Assembly: GCA_046726235.1 (NCBI GenBank)
Contig: JBKPAD010000010.1
Span: 248,001 to 312,000 of the forward strand
DNA: 64,000 bases
Reading direction: 5' to 3'
Source: Nitricoxidireducens sp046726235
GTDB lineage: Bacteria; Pseudomonadota; Gammaproteobacteria; Burkholderiales; Rhodocyclaceae
In this document: positions 1 through 7,559 of the stretch, piece after piece
Numbering within the stretch: position 1 is the first letter of the stretch
Layout of the letters: each line of letters begins with the position of its first letter
The notes under the pieces: model-generated
What the model was told of the DNA's origin: nothing
What the model saw: the letters and a program-made list of their open reading frames with translations, nothing else
The model's database searches: none
Position numbers and translations under genes: made by a program

Positions 1-3
1 ACC

Positions 4-933
4 TTGCCGACACCCCCGCGCCCCAAGAAGACCTCCTCACCGCAGCCGAGCCCGAAGCGGACCAGCAGCGGCAAGCGTAGCCCGCTGCGCCCGCCGGCCG
101 CCAAGGCGGCGCCGCCGGGCGGTCGCGGACGCATCCGCACGCCCGCCGAGCCTGTCGTCGAGGAGACCGTCAAGCTGCAGAAGGCGCTCGCCGACGCCGG
201 CTTCGGGTCGCGCCGTGAGCTCGAGCAGTGGATCGCCGACGGGCGCGTGTTCGTCAACAGCGAGCCGGCGCACCTCGGCCAGCGCATCGGCGCCGGCGAC
301 CGCGTGCGCGTCAATGGCCGCCTGGTGAACATCAAGTTCTCGGCGCGCCTGCCGCGCGTGCTGATCTATCACAAGCCGGAAGGCGAGATCGTCTCGCGCG
401 ACGACCCGGAAAAGCGTGCCAGCGTGTTCGAGAAGCTGCCGCGCGTCCATGGCGGGCGCTGGATCGCCATCGGCCGCCTCGACTTCAATTCCTGCGGCCT
501 GCTGCTGTTCACCACCAGCGGCGAGCTCGCCAACCGCCTGATGCACCCGCGCTACGGCCTGGAGCGCGAGTACGCCGTGCGCACCCTGGGCGAACTAAGC
601 GAGGAGGCCGCCGAGCGGCTGACGACCGGCATCGAGCTCGGCGACGGCACGGCGCGCTTCCTGCGCCTGCTGGCGGCGGGCGGCGAGGGCGCCAACCGCT
701 GGTACAACGTCACCCTGACGGAAGGCCGCAACCGCGAGGTGCGCCGCATGTTCGAGGCCGTCGGCGTCACCGTCAGCCGGCTGATGCGGGTCCGCTACGG
801 CCCGGTCGCGCTGCCTTCGAACCTGAAGCGCGGCCAGGTGCGCGAGCTCGAGCCGGAGGTGGTCTCGAAGCTGCTTGCGGTGCTGGCGGCGCAGCCGGCA
901 ACCGGGGAGCCGGAGCCCCCTGCCGAGGGCTAA
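4..933 (+). CDS. rluB: 23S rRNA pseudouridine synthase B, RluB/RsuA family
   Basis: Makes pseudouridine in 23S rRNA (U2605 in E. coli). After a basic, Pro/Ser/Lys-rich N-terminal tail of about 55 residues, an S4 RNA-binding domain follows (VKLQKALADAGFGSRRELEQ), then the RsuA/RluB catalytic core with the motif GRLDFNSCGLLLFTT, whose Asp is the catalytic residue of the family. The EGRNREVRRMFEAVG block is also typical. The first codon read is TTG only four bases from the window edge, so the true start may lie upstream. The stop is at 931-933. The next gene has its own promoter, so rluB probably ends its unit here or reads into rimP. Confidence 0.9.
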   Translation: MPTPPRPKKTSSPQPSPKRTSSGKRSPLRPPAAKAAPPGGRGRIRTPAEPVVEETVKLQKALADAGFGSRRELEQWIADGRVFVNSEPAHLGQRIGAGDRVRVNGRLVNIKFSARLPRVLIYHKPEGEIVSRDDPEKRASVFEKLPRVHGGRWIAIGRLDFNSCGLLLFTTSGELANRLMHPRYGLEREYAVRTLGELSEEAAERLTTGIELGDGTARFLRLLAAGGEGANRWYNVTLTEGRNREVRRMFEAVGVTVSRLMRVRYGPVALPSNLKRGQVRELEPEVVSKLLAVLAAQPATGEPEPPAEG

Positions 934-958
934 AAAGCCAGAAAAATCCGCAGCCTGA

Positions 959-988
959 TTGCATCCGCCCCGGCCGCGCTGATATACT
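959..988 (+). promoter_or_regulatory. Sigma-70-type promoter of the rimP-nusA-infB operon
   Basis: TTGCAT (959-964) and TATACT (983-988) are separated by 18 bp, after the rluB stop and about 85 bp upstream of rimP. Transcription from here would run through the terminator-like hairpin at 1034-1059 before reaching rimP. Prediction from sequence only. Confidence 0.6.
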
Positions 989-1033
989 CCGCGCGTTTTG
1001 TTGTTGGGCACCGTTCTCGGGGTAGAGAGAAAG

Positions 1034-1059
1034 AATGGGCTTTCGAGCCCATTTTTTAT
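1034..1059 (+). terminator. Intrinsic-terminator-like hairpin in the rimP leader (possible attenuator)
   Basis: An 8-bp perfect stem (AATGGGCT / AGCCCATT) with a TTCG loop is followed by a T-rich tract (TTTTATTT). Because a good promoter lies upstream at 959-988, this hairpin sits inside the rimP leader and would act as an attenuator as well as ending rluB transcripts. Premature terminators ahead of rimP are known in other proteobacteria. An ATG inside the stem (1035) is in frame with rimP. Confidence 0.7.
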
Positions 1060-1073
1060 TTGTGTTTTCGGAA

Positions 1074-1520
1074 ATGCAACTGGCTGAACTGATCGAACAG
1101 GCTGTTACCGGACTTGGTTACGAACTCGTCGATATCGAGACGAGTCCCCGCGGCCGCCTGCTCCGCGTCTTCATCGACCGCCCGGCGGGCGACGGCAAGG
1201 ACGCTGGGATCACCGTCGACGACTGCGCCACCGTCAGCAACCACCTGACGCGGCTGTTCACCGTCGAGAACATCGATTACGACCGGCTGGAAATTTCCTC
1301 CCCTGGGCTCGACCGTCCGCTGAAGAAGGCGTCCGACTTTGTGCGTTTCGCCGGCCAGGAGGCGCAGTTCAAGCTGCGCGTGCCGGTCGGCAATCAGCGC
1401 AACTTCACCGGCACCATCCTCGGCGAGGGAGACGGCCGCGTGCGCTTCGATGTCGGCGGCACGGAGATGGAGTTCGCGCTCGACAACATCGATAAGGCGC
1501 GATTGGTGCCCAAGTTCTGA
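1074..1520 (+). CDS. rimP: Ribosome maturation factor RimP
   Basis: Assists maturation of the 30S subunit in the cytoplasm. From the ATG at 1074 the product is 148 residues, the usual size, starting MQLAELIEQ and carrying the conserved GLGYELVDIE and LEISSPGLDRPL blocks of the N-terminal domain, followed by the SH3-like C-terminal domain. An in-frame ATG at 1035 would add 13 residues (MGFRAHFLFVFSE). That codon has a purine-rich SD-like stretch and lies in the leader hairpin, while 1074 has only a weak GGA. Family alignment favours 1074. First gene of the rimP-nusA-infB-rbfA-truB unit. Confidence 0.9.
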   Translation: MQLAELIEQAVTGLGYELVDIETSPRGRLLRVFIDRPAGDGKDAGITVDDCATVSNHLTRLFTVENIDYDRLEISSPGLDRPLKKASDFVRFAGQEAQFKLRVPVGNQRNFTGTILGEGDGRVRFDVGGTEMEFALDNIDKARLVPKF

Positions 1521-1547
1521 ATATATGAATCTGTCGGAGGGACTCGA

Positions 1548-3032
1548 ATGAGCCGCGAGATGTTGCTGTTGGTAGACGCCCTGGCGCGCGAGAAGAACGT
1601 GGCCAAGGATACGGTGTTTGCCGCCCTTGAGCTGGCCCTGGCCTCCGCGACGAAGAAGCGCATCAACGACGAGGCCGACGTGCGCGTCGAGGTGAATCGC
1701 GAGACGGGCGACTTCGAAGCCTTCCGCCGCTGGCTGGTCGTCGAGGACGACCTGGTCGAGAACCCCGAACAGCAGATCGGCCTGACCGACGCCCGCGAGC
1801 AGCTGCCCGACGTGCAGCTCGACGACTTCCTCGAGGAAGGCCTCGAGCCGGTCGATTTCGGCCGCATCGGCGCCCAGGCCGCCAAGCAGGTCATCCTGCA
1901 GAAGATCCGCGACGCCGAGCGCGAGCAGATCCTCTCCGACTTCCTCGAGCGCAAGGAGCACCTGGTCACCGGCCAGGTCAAGCGCATGGAGAAGGGCGAC
2001 GCCATCATCGAGGCCGGCCGCATCGAAGCCCGCCTGCCGCGCGACCAGATGATCCCGAAGGAAAACCTGCGCCCCGGCGACCGCGTGCGCGCCTGGCTGA
2101 AGAAGATCGACCGCCAGGCCCGCGGCCCGCAGCTGATCCTCTCGCGCACCGCCCCCGAATTCATCATGAAGCTGTTCGAGCTCGAAGTGCCCGAGATCGA
2201 GGATGGCCTCATCGAGATCAAGGCTGCCGCGCGCGATGCCGGCATCCGCGCCAAGATCGCCGTCAAGTCGAACGATCCGCGCGTCGATCCGCAAGGCACC
2301 TGCATCGGCATGCGCGGCTCGCGCGTTACCGCCGTCACCAACGAGCTGGCCGGCGAACGCGTGGACATCGTGCTGTGGTCGGCCGACCCGGCGCAATTCG
2401 TCATCGGCGCGCTGGCGCCGGCGGAGGTCACGTCGATCGTGGTCGACGAGGAAAAGCACTGCATGGACGTGGTCGTGAGCGAGGACAACCTCGCGATCGC
2501 CATCGGCCGCGGCGGCCAGAACGTGCGCCTCGCCACGGAACTGACCGGCTGGACCATCAACCTGATGACGGTCGAGGAATCGCAGCAGAAGCAGGAAGTC
2601 GAAACCGCGGCGATCCGCGCGCTGTTCATGGCGAAGCTCGACGTCGACGAGGAAGTCGCCGACATCCTGATCCAGGAAGGCTTCTCGACGCTCGAGGAAA
2701 TCGCCTACGTGCCGCTGCAGGAAATGCTCGAGATCGATGCCTTCGACGAAGCGACGGTCAATGAGCTGCGCGACCGCGCCCGCAACGTGCTGCTGACCGA
2801 GGCCATCGTCGACGAGGAACAGCTCGACAAGGTGGCCGAGGACATGCTGAACCTCGAGGGCATGGACAAGTCGCTCGCCGCCAAGCTGGCGCGCAACGGC
2901 GTGTGCACCCGCGACGACCTGGCCGACCTGGCCGTCGATGAACTCGTCGAAATGACCGGCATCGAAGAAGGACGCGCGAAGGCGCTGATCACCACCGCGC
3001 GCGCGCACTGGTTTGCGGACGAGCAACAATAG
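1548..3032 (+). CDS. nusA: Transcription termination/antitermination factor NusA
   Basis: Binds RNA polymerase and nascent RNA to control pausing, termination and rRNA antitermination. The 494 residues show the N-terminal polymerase-binding domain, an S1 domain (about 135-200, HLVTGQVKRMEKGDAIIEAG), two KH domains (DPRVDPQGTCIGMRGSRV and AIGRGGQNVRLATELTGW), and two C-terminal acidic repeats from about residue 365 to the end. A strong GGAGGG Shine-Dalgarno lies 11 nt before the ATG. It is 27 nt downstream of rimP, in the classical order. Confidence 0.97.
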   Translation: MSREMLLLVDALAREKNVAKDTVFAALELALASATKKRINDEADVRVEVNRETGDFEAFRRWLVVEDDLVENPEQQIGLTDAREQLPDVQLDDFLEEGLEPVDFGRIGAQAAKQVILQKIRDAEREQILSDFLERKEHLVTGQVKRMEKGDAIIEAGRIEARLPRDQMIPKENLRPGDRVRAWLKKIDRQARGPQLILSRTAPEFIMKLFELEVPEIEDGLIEIKAAARDAGIRAKIAVKSNDPRVDPQGTCIGMRGSRVTAVTNELAGERVDIVLWSADPAQFVIGALAPAEVTSIVVDEEKHCMDVVVSEDNLAIAIGRGGQNVRLATELTGWTINLMTVEESQQKQEVETAAIRALFMAKLDVDEEVADILIQEGFSTLEEIAYVPLQEMLEIDAFDEATVNELRDRARNVLLTEAIVDEEQLDKVAEDMLNLEGMDKSLAAKLARNGVCTRDDLADLAVDELVEMTGIEEGRAKALITTARAHWFADEQQ

Positions 3033-3042
3033 GGCAACGGCA

Positions 3043-5784
3043 ATGGCAACGATGAACGTTTCACAATTCGCCGCCGAGCTTAAAATGCCGGCGACGGCCT
3101 TGCTCGAGCAACTCGCCAAGGCCGGCGTCAGCAAGCAGGCGACGAACGACACCCTCAGCGAGCAGGACAAGACCCGTCTGCTCGACTACCTGCGCAAGTC
3201 GCACGGCGAGACGGCCCCGAAGGCCAAGATCACGCTGACGCGCAAGCAGACCACCGAGATCAAGGCTGCCGACTCCACCGGCAAGGCGCGCACGATCCAG
3301 GTCGAGGTGCGCAAGAAGCGCGTCTTCGTCAAGCGCGATCCGGCGGAAGTTGCCGCTGAAGCCGCCGCCGAGGCTGCTGCCGAAGCCGCCGCGGAAGCCG
3401 CTGCCGCCGAAGCTGCTGCTGCCGAGGCCGCTGCCGAAGCTGCCAGACTGATGCCCCCGCCCGCACCGGAGCCCGTCCCCGAGCCGGTCGTCGAGGTTGC
3501 GCCGCCGGCTCCCGAGCCCGCGCCGGAACCGGTCGCCGCCGAGCCCGCCGCTCCGGCAGCTCCCGCCGCGCCGCCCGCCCGGGTGGTGCAGGCAGTGCCG
3601 CGCTTTACCATCGACGAGCGCGAACGCGCGCTGCGCGAGGCGGATGCCAAGCGCCGCTCCCAGCTCGCCGACATCCAGGCCAAGGAACTCAAGGAAAAGC
3701 AGGAACGCGCTGCGCGCGCCCGCGCCGACGCTGAAGCCCGTCTGCTCCAGCAGCAGGCCGCCGCGGAAGCTGCGCAGAAGGCTGCCGAGGCGAAGCCCGA
3801 GGGCGTCGCCGGCACCCTGCACAAGCCGGCTGCCAAGCCCGGCGAGGAAAAGAAGCCGGCCAAGAAGGACGCCAAGCCCGGCGCCTGGAAGGACGATGCC
3901 TCGAAGCGCCGCACCATCAAGACGCGCGGCGACACCGGCGGTGCCGGCGGCTGGCGCGGCGGTCCGAAGGGCCGCCATGGCCGCCACCACGATGAATCGT
4001 CGGCGCCGCAGCAGCCCGTCGAGGCCGTCGTCCGCGAGGTGCACGTTCCCGAGACGATCAGCGTCGCCGACCTGGCGCACAAGATGTCCGTCAAGGCGAC
4101 CGAAGTCATCAAGATGCTCATGAAGATGGGCACCATGGTCACCATCAACCAGCAGCTCGACCAGGAAACGGCGATGATCATCGTCGAGGAGATGGGCCAC
4201 AAGGCGTTTGCGGCCAAGCTCGACGATCCCGATGCCTTCCTCGACGAGCACGTCGAACACAAGGATGCCGAGCTGTCGGCGCGTGCGCCGGTGGTCACCG
4301 TCATGGGTCACGTCGACCACGGCAAGACCTCGCTGCTCGACTACATCCGCACCGCCAAGGTGGCGGCGGGCGAAGCCGGCGGCATCACGCAGCACATCGG
4401 CGCGTACCACGTCGAAACGCCGCGCGGCGTCGTCACCTTCCTCGACACCCCAGGCCACGAGGCCTTCACGGCGATGCGTGCGCGCGGCGCCAAGGCGACC
4501 GACATCGTCATCCTGGTGGTCGCGGCCGACGACGGCGTGATGCCGCAGACGAAGGAAGCCATCCACCACGCCAAGGCTGCCGGCGTGCCGCTGGTGGTGG
4601 CGGTGAACAAGATCGACAAGCAGGGCGCGAACCCCGAGCGCGTGCGCCAGGAGCTCGTCGCCGAAGGCGTCGTGCCGGAGGAGTACGGCGGCGATTCGCC
4701 CTTCGTGCACGTCTCGGCGAAGACCGGCCAGGGCATCGACGACCTGCTCGAGAACGTGCTGCTGCAGGCCGAAGTGCTCGAACTCAAGGCGCCGAAGGAC
4801 GTTCCGGCCAAGGGCCTGATCATCGAAGCGCGCCTCGACAAGGGCCGCGGCCCGGTGGCGACGATGCTGGTCCAGTCCGGCACGCTGAAGCGCGGCGACA
4901 TGCTGCTCGCCGGCCAGGTGTACGGCAAGGTGCGCGCCATGCTCGACGAGAACGGCAAGCCGATCGACGAAGCGGGTCCGTCGATTCCGGTCGAGATCCA
5001 GGGCCTCTCCGACGTGCCGGGTGCCGGCGACGAGGCGATGGCGATCGCCGACGAGCGCAAGGCGCGCGAGATCGCGCTGTTCCGCCAGGGCAAGTTCCGC
5101 GACGTGCGCCTCGCCAAGCAGCAGGCAGCGAAGCTCGAGAACATGTTCGAGCAGATGGGCGAGGGCGAGGTCAAGTCGCTGCCCATGATCATCAAGGCTG
5201 ACGTCCAGGGTTCGCAGGAAGCGCTGGTGCATGCGCTGACCAAGCTGTCGACCGCCGAAGTCAAGGTGCAGGTCGTGCATGCGGCCGTCGGCGGCATCAG
5301 CGAATCCGACGTCAACCTGGCGGAAGCCTCGAAGGCCGTCATCATCGGCTTCAACACGCGTGCCGACGCCGGCGCGCGCAAGCTGGCCGAGAGCTTCGGC
5401 ATCGACATCCGCTACTACAACATCATCTACGACGCCGTGGATGAGGTGAAGGCGGCGATGACCGGCATGCTGGCGCCCGAGAAGAAGGAATACGTCATCG
5501 GCCAGGTCGAGATCCGCCAGGTGTTCAAGATCTCCAAGGTCGGCACGGTCGCGGGCTGCATGGTGTTGTCCGGCGTCGTGCGCCGCAACTCCAGCGTGCG
5601 CGTGCTGCGCGACAACGTGGTCATCCATACCGGCGAGCTCGAGTCGCTCAAGCGCTTCAAGGACGACGTGCGCGAAGTCAAGGAAGGCTTCGAGTGCGGT
5701 CTCAACCTGAAGCACTTCAACGACATCCAGGAAGGCGACCTGCTCGAGGTGTTCGAGATCCAGGAAGTCGCGCGCACGCTGTAA
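3043..5784 (+). CDS. infB: Translation initiation factor IF-2
   Basis: GTPase that delivers initiator tRNA to the 30S subunit. About 913 residues. An IF2_N domain opens the protein and an Ala/Glu then Pro-rich linker (about residues 100-190) follows. A second IF2_N-type segment precedes the G domain, which shows VMGHVDHGKTS (G1), DTPGHEAF (G3) and NKID (G4). Domains II, III and C2 complete it. An earlier in-frame TTG (3013) overlaps nusA. The ATG at 3043 (MATMNVSQFAAEL) has AGGGC upstream and matches the betaproteobacterial N-terminus. It starts 10 nt after the nusA stop. Confidence 0.96.
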   Translation: MATMNVSQFAAELKMPATALLEQLAKAGVSKQATNDTLSEQDKTRLLDYLRKSHGETAPKAKITLTRKQTTEIKAADSTGKARTIQVEVRKKRVFVKRDPAEVAAEAAAEAAAEAAAEAAAAEAAAAEAAAEAARLMPPPAPEPVPEPVVEVAPPAPEPAPEPVAAEPAAPAAPAAPPARVVQAVPRFTIDERERALREADAKRRSQLADIQAKELKEKQERAARARADAEARLLQQQAAAEAAQKAAEAKPEGVAGTLHKPAAKPGEEKKPAKKDAKPGAWKDDASKRRTIKTRGDTGGAGGWRGGPKGRHGRHHDESSAPQQPVEAVVREVHVPETISVADLAHKMSVKATEVIKMLMKMGTMVTINQQLDQETAMIIVEEMGHKAFAAKLDDPDAFLDEHVEHKDAELSARAPVVTVMGHVDHGKTSLLDYIRTAKVAAGEAGGITQHIGAYHVETPRGVVTFLDTPGHEAFTAMRARGAKATDIVILVVAADDGVMPQTKEAIHHAKAAGVPLVVAVNKIDKQGANPERVRQELVAEGVVPEEYGGDSPFVHVSAKTGQGIDDLLENVLLQAEVLELKAPKDVPAKGLIIEARLDKGRGPVATMLVQSGTLKRGDMLLAGQVYGKVRAMLDENGKPIDEAGPSIPVEIQGLSDVPGAGDEAMAIADERKAREIALFRQGKFRDVRLAKQQAAKLENMFEQMGEGEVKSLPMIIKADVQGSQEALVHALTKLSTAEVKVQVVHAAVGGISESDVNLAEASKAVIIGFNTRADAGARKLAESFGIDIRYYNIIYDAVDEVKAAMTGMLAPEKKEYVIGQVEIRQVFKISKVGTVAGCMVLSGVVRRNSSVRVLRDNVVIHTGELESLKRFKDDVREVKEGFECGLNLKHFNDIQEGDLLEVFEIQEVARTL

Positions 5785-5796
5785 GCGGGGCAGGCG

Positions 5797-6180
5797 GTGG
5801 TCACGAAGAGCTTTTCGCGTTCGGAGCGCGTCAACGAGCAGATCCAGCGCGAGCTGGCCGAGCTGATCCGCGGGCTCAAGGACCCGCGGCTCTCGACGCA
5901 CATGAAGCTGGTGACGCTGACGGGCGTCGAGGTGACGCCCGACTACGCGCACGCCAAGGTGTTCTACACCTCGCTCTCGGGCGAGGAGCACCGGCAGGCG
6001 GTCGACCACGGACTCAAGGCGGCGGCAAGCTTTCTGCGCCGCGAGCTCGGCCGCCGCATCCGCATCCACCAGATCCCGGAACTGCATTTCCACTACGACA
6101 CCTCGGTCGAGCGCGGCACGCATCTGTCGCAGCTGATCGACGAGGCCGTCAAGTCCGACCAGCGCGAAGACAAAGAGTGA
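5797..6180 (+). CDS. rbfA: 30S ribosome-binding factor RbfA
   Basis: Cold-shock-related factor for 16S rRNA 5'-end maturation. The 127 residues form the single KH-type fold expected, with RVNEQIQRELAELI near the N-terminus and the ending LHFHYDTSVERG then HLSQLIDEAV. It starts with GTG preceded by a GGGGCAGG Shine-Dalgarno, 12 nt after infB. Its TGA overlaps the GTG of truB, giving translational coupling. Confidence 0.95.
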   Translation: MVTKSFSRSERVNEQIQRELAELIRGLKDPRLSTHMKLVTLTGVEVTPDYAHAKVFYTSLSGEEHRQAVDHGLKAAASFLRRELGRRIRIHQIPELHFHYDTSVERGTHLSQLIDEAVKSDQREDKE

Positions 6181-7106
6181 GCAAGCCGCGCAGCGCACCG
6201 CGCCGTCGGGTCGACGGCGTGCTGCTGCTCGACAAGGCGTCGGGCATGACCTCCAACGACGCGCTGCAGAAGGCGCGCCGCCTGTACAACGCCGCCAAGG
6301 CCGGCCACACCGGCACCCTCGATCCCCTCGCCACGGGCCTGCTGCCGCTGTGCTTCGGCGAGGCGACCAAATTCGCCGGCGAACTGCTCGACGCCGACAA
6401 GACCTATGTCGCCGGCGTCCAGCTCGGCGCGACGACCGATACGGCCGACGCCGAGGGCAGGGTGCTCGAGACGCGGCCGGTTGAGGTCTCCGAGCCGCAA
6501 CTGCGCGAGGCGCTCGCGCGCTTCGTCGGCGCGATCGACCAGGTGCCGCCGATGCATTCCGCGCTCAAGCGCGACGGCAAGCCGCTCTACGAATATGCCC
6601 GCGCCGGCATCGAGGTCGAGCGCGCAGCACGCCGCATCACGATCCACGAAATCACGCTGCTCGGCTTCGCCGGCACGCGCTTCGACATCGAGGTCTCGTG
6701 CAGCAAGGGTACCTACATCCGCACGTTGGCCGCCGATATCGGCGAGGCGCTCGGATGCGGCGCGCACCTGGCGTCGCTGCGACGCACGCGCATCGGCGAT
6801 CTGCGGCTCGAGGGGGCCGTGACGCTGGCCGAGCTGGAGGGGCAGCCCCTGGAGCAGCGCGACGCGCGCCTGGCGCCCGCTGACGCCCTTCTGGCGGACC
6901 TTCCGCGCGTCGATCTCGACGCCAGCGACACCGGCCGTGTGCGCCACGGGCAGGGCATCCGCTCGACCGCGGCGGCGGGCAGCCGCCTGCGGCTCTATGC
7001 CGCCGGCGGGGCATTCGTCGGCCTCGGCGAAGTCTCCGCCGACGGCTGGCTCAACCCGCGCCGGCTGGTCGCCGAATCGGCTGAAATAACAGTTGCATCG
7101 AATTGA
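6177..7106 (+). CDS. truB: tRNA pseudouridine(55) synthase TruB
   Basis: Makes pseudouridine-55 in the T loop of tRNAs. The catalytic Asp lies in GHTGTLDPLATGLLPL near the N-terminus, and the KxxTGKK-like start is represented by GVLLLDKASGMTSNDAL. 309 residues with the usual C-terminal PUA-like region. The GTG start at 6177 overlaps the rbfA stop (GTGA); the open frame extends further upstream inside infB and rbfA, but only this start gives the normal N-terminus. Confidence 0.95.
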   Translation: MSKPRSAPRRRVDGVLLLDKASGMTSNDALQKARRLYNAAKAGHTGTLDPLATGLLPLCFGEATKFAGELLDADKTYVAGVQLGATTDTADAEGRVLETRPVEVSEPQLREALARFVGAIDQVPPMHSALKRDGKPLYEYARAGIEVERAARRITIHEITLLGFAGTRFDIEVSCSKGTYIRTLAADIGEALGCGAHLASLRRTRIGDLRLEGAVTLAELEGQPLEQRDARLAPADALLADLPRVDLDASDTGRVRHGQGIRSTAAAGSRLRLYAAGGAFVGLGEVSADGWLNPRRLVAESAEITVASN

Positions 7107-7132
7107 AACTATGAACCCTGCGCATGTATAAT
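7103..7132 (+). promoter_or_regulatory. Promoter of rpsO
   Basis: TTGAAA (7103-7108, overlapping the truB stop) and a perfect TATAAT (7127-7132) have an 18-bp spacer. The ATG of rpsO is 44 nt after the -10 box. In E. coli rpsO-pnp also has its own promoter behind truB. Confidence 0.75.
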
Positions 7133-7175
7133 CCTGCGCTTCCCGGAAGACCGAACACACAGTAAGGAAACACCA

Positions 7176-7445
7176 ATGGCAATTTCCACCGCCGACAAAG
7201 CGAAGATCGTCACCGACTACCAGCGCGCCCAGGGCGACACCGGTTCCCCCGAAGTGCAGGTGGCCCTGCTGACGGCCCGCATCAACGACCTGACCGGCCA
7301 CTTCAAGGCCCACGTCAAGGATCACCACTCGCGTCGCGGCCTCCTGATGATGGTCAGCCAGCGCCGCAAGATGCTCGATTACCTCAAGCGCAAGAACGCG
7401 GACAGCTATCGTGCGCTGATCGAGCGCCTGGGCCTGCGCAAGTAA
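7176..7445 (+). CDS. rpsO: 30S ribosomal protein S15
   Basis: Primary 16S rRNA-binding protein of the small subunit. 89 residues, the standard length, with the four-helix signature including DTGSPEVQVALLTARINDL and HSRRGLLMMVSQRRKMLDYL. AAGGAAACACC supplies the Shine-Dalgarno before the ATG. Its own promoter lies upstream and a strong terminator follows at 7504-7538, so part of transcription stops before pnp. Confidence 0.98.
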   Translation: MAISTADKAKIVTDYQRAQGDTGSPEVQVALLTARINDLTGHFKAHVKDHHSRRGLLMMVSQRRKMLDYLKRKNADSYRALIERLGLRK

Positions 7446-7503
7446 CTTCGCGGGTTCGTCGATCACATGCTGGCTGCCCGAAAGCACGGGCACCATTGAA
7501 TGC

Positions 7504-7538
7504 GCCGGCGCGGCCTTGAAGGCCGTGCCGGCTTTTTT
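7504..7538 (+). terminator. Intrinsic terminator between rpsO and pnp
   Basis: A GC-rich stem of about 13 bp (GCCGGCGCGGCCT pairing AGGCCGTGCCGGC with one G-T wobble) with a TGA loop is followed by six T. In E. coli this interval carries the rpsO terminator and an RNase III site used in pnp autoregulation; only the terminator can be seen here. Confidence 0.85.
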
Positions 7539-7559
7539 CGTTTTTGAAAGGATTATTTC

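Noticed and set aside
3061..6198. Minus-strand open frame of more than 1000 codons opposite infB and rbfA
   Set aside because: Shadow of high-G+C coding on the plus strand; no recognisable domain, while infB is certain.
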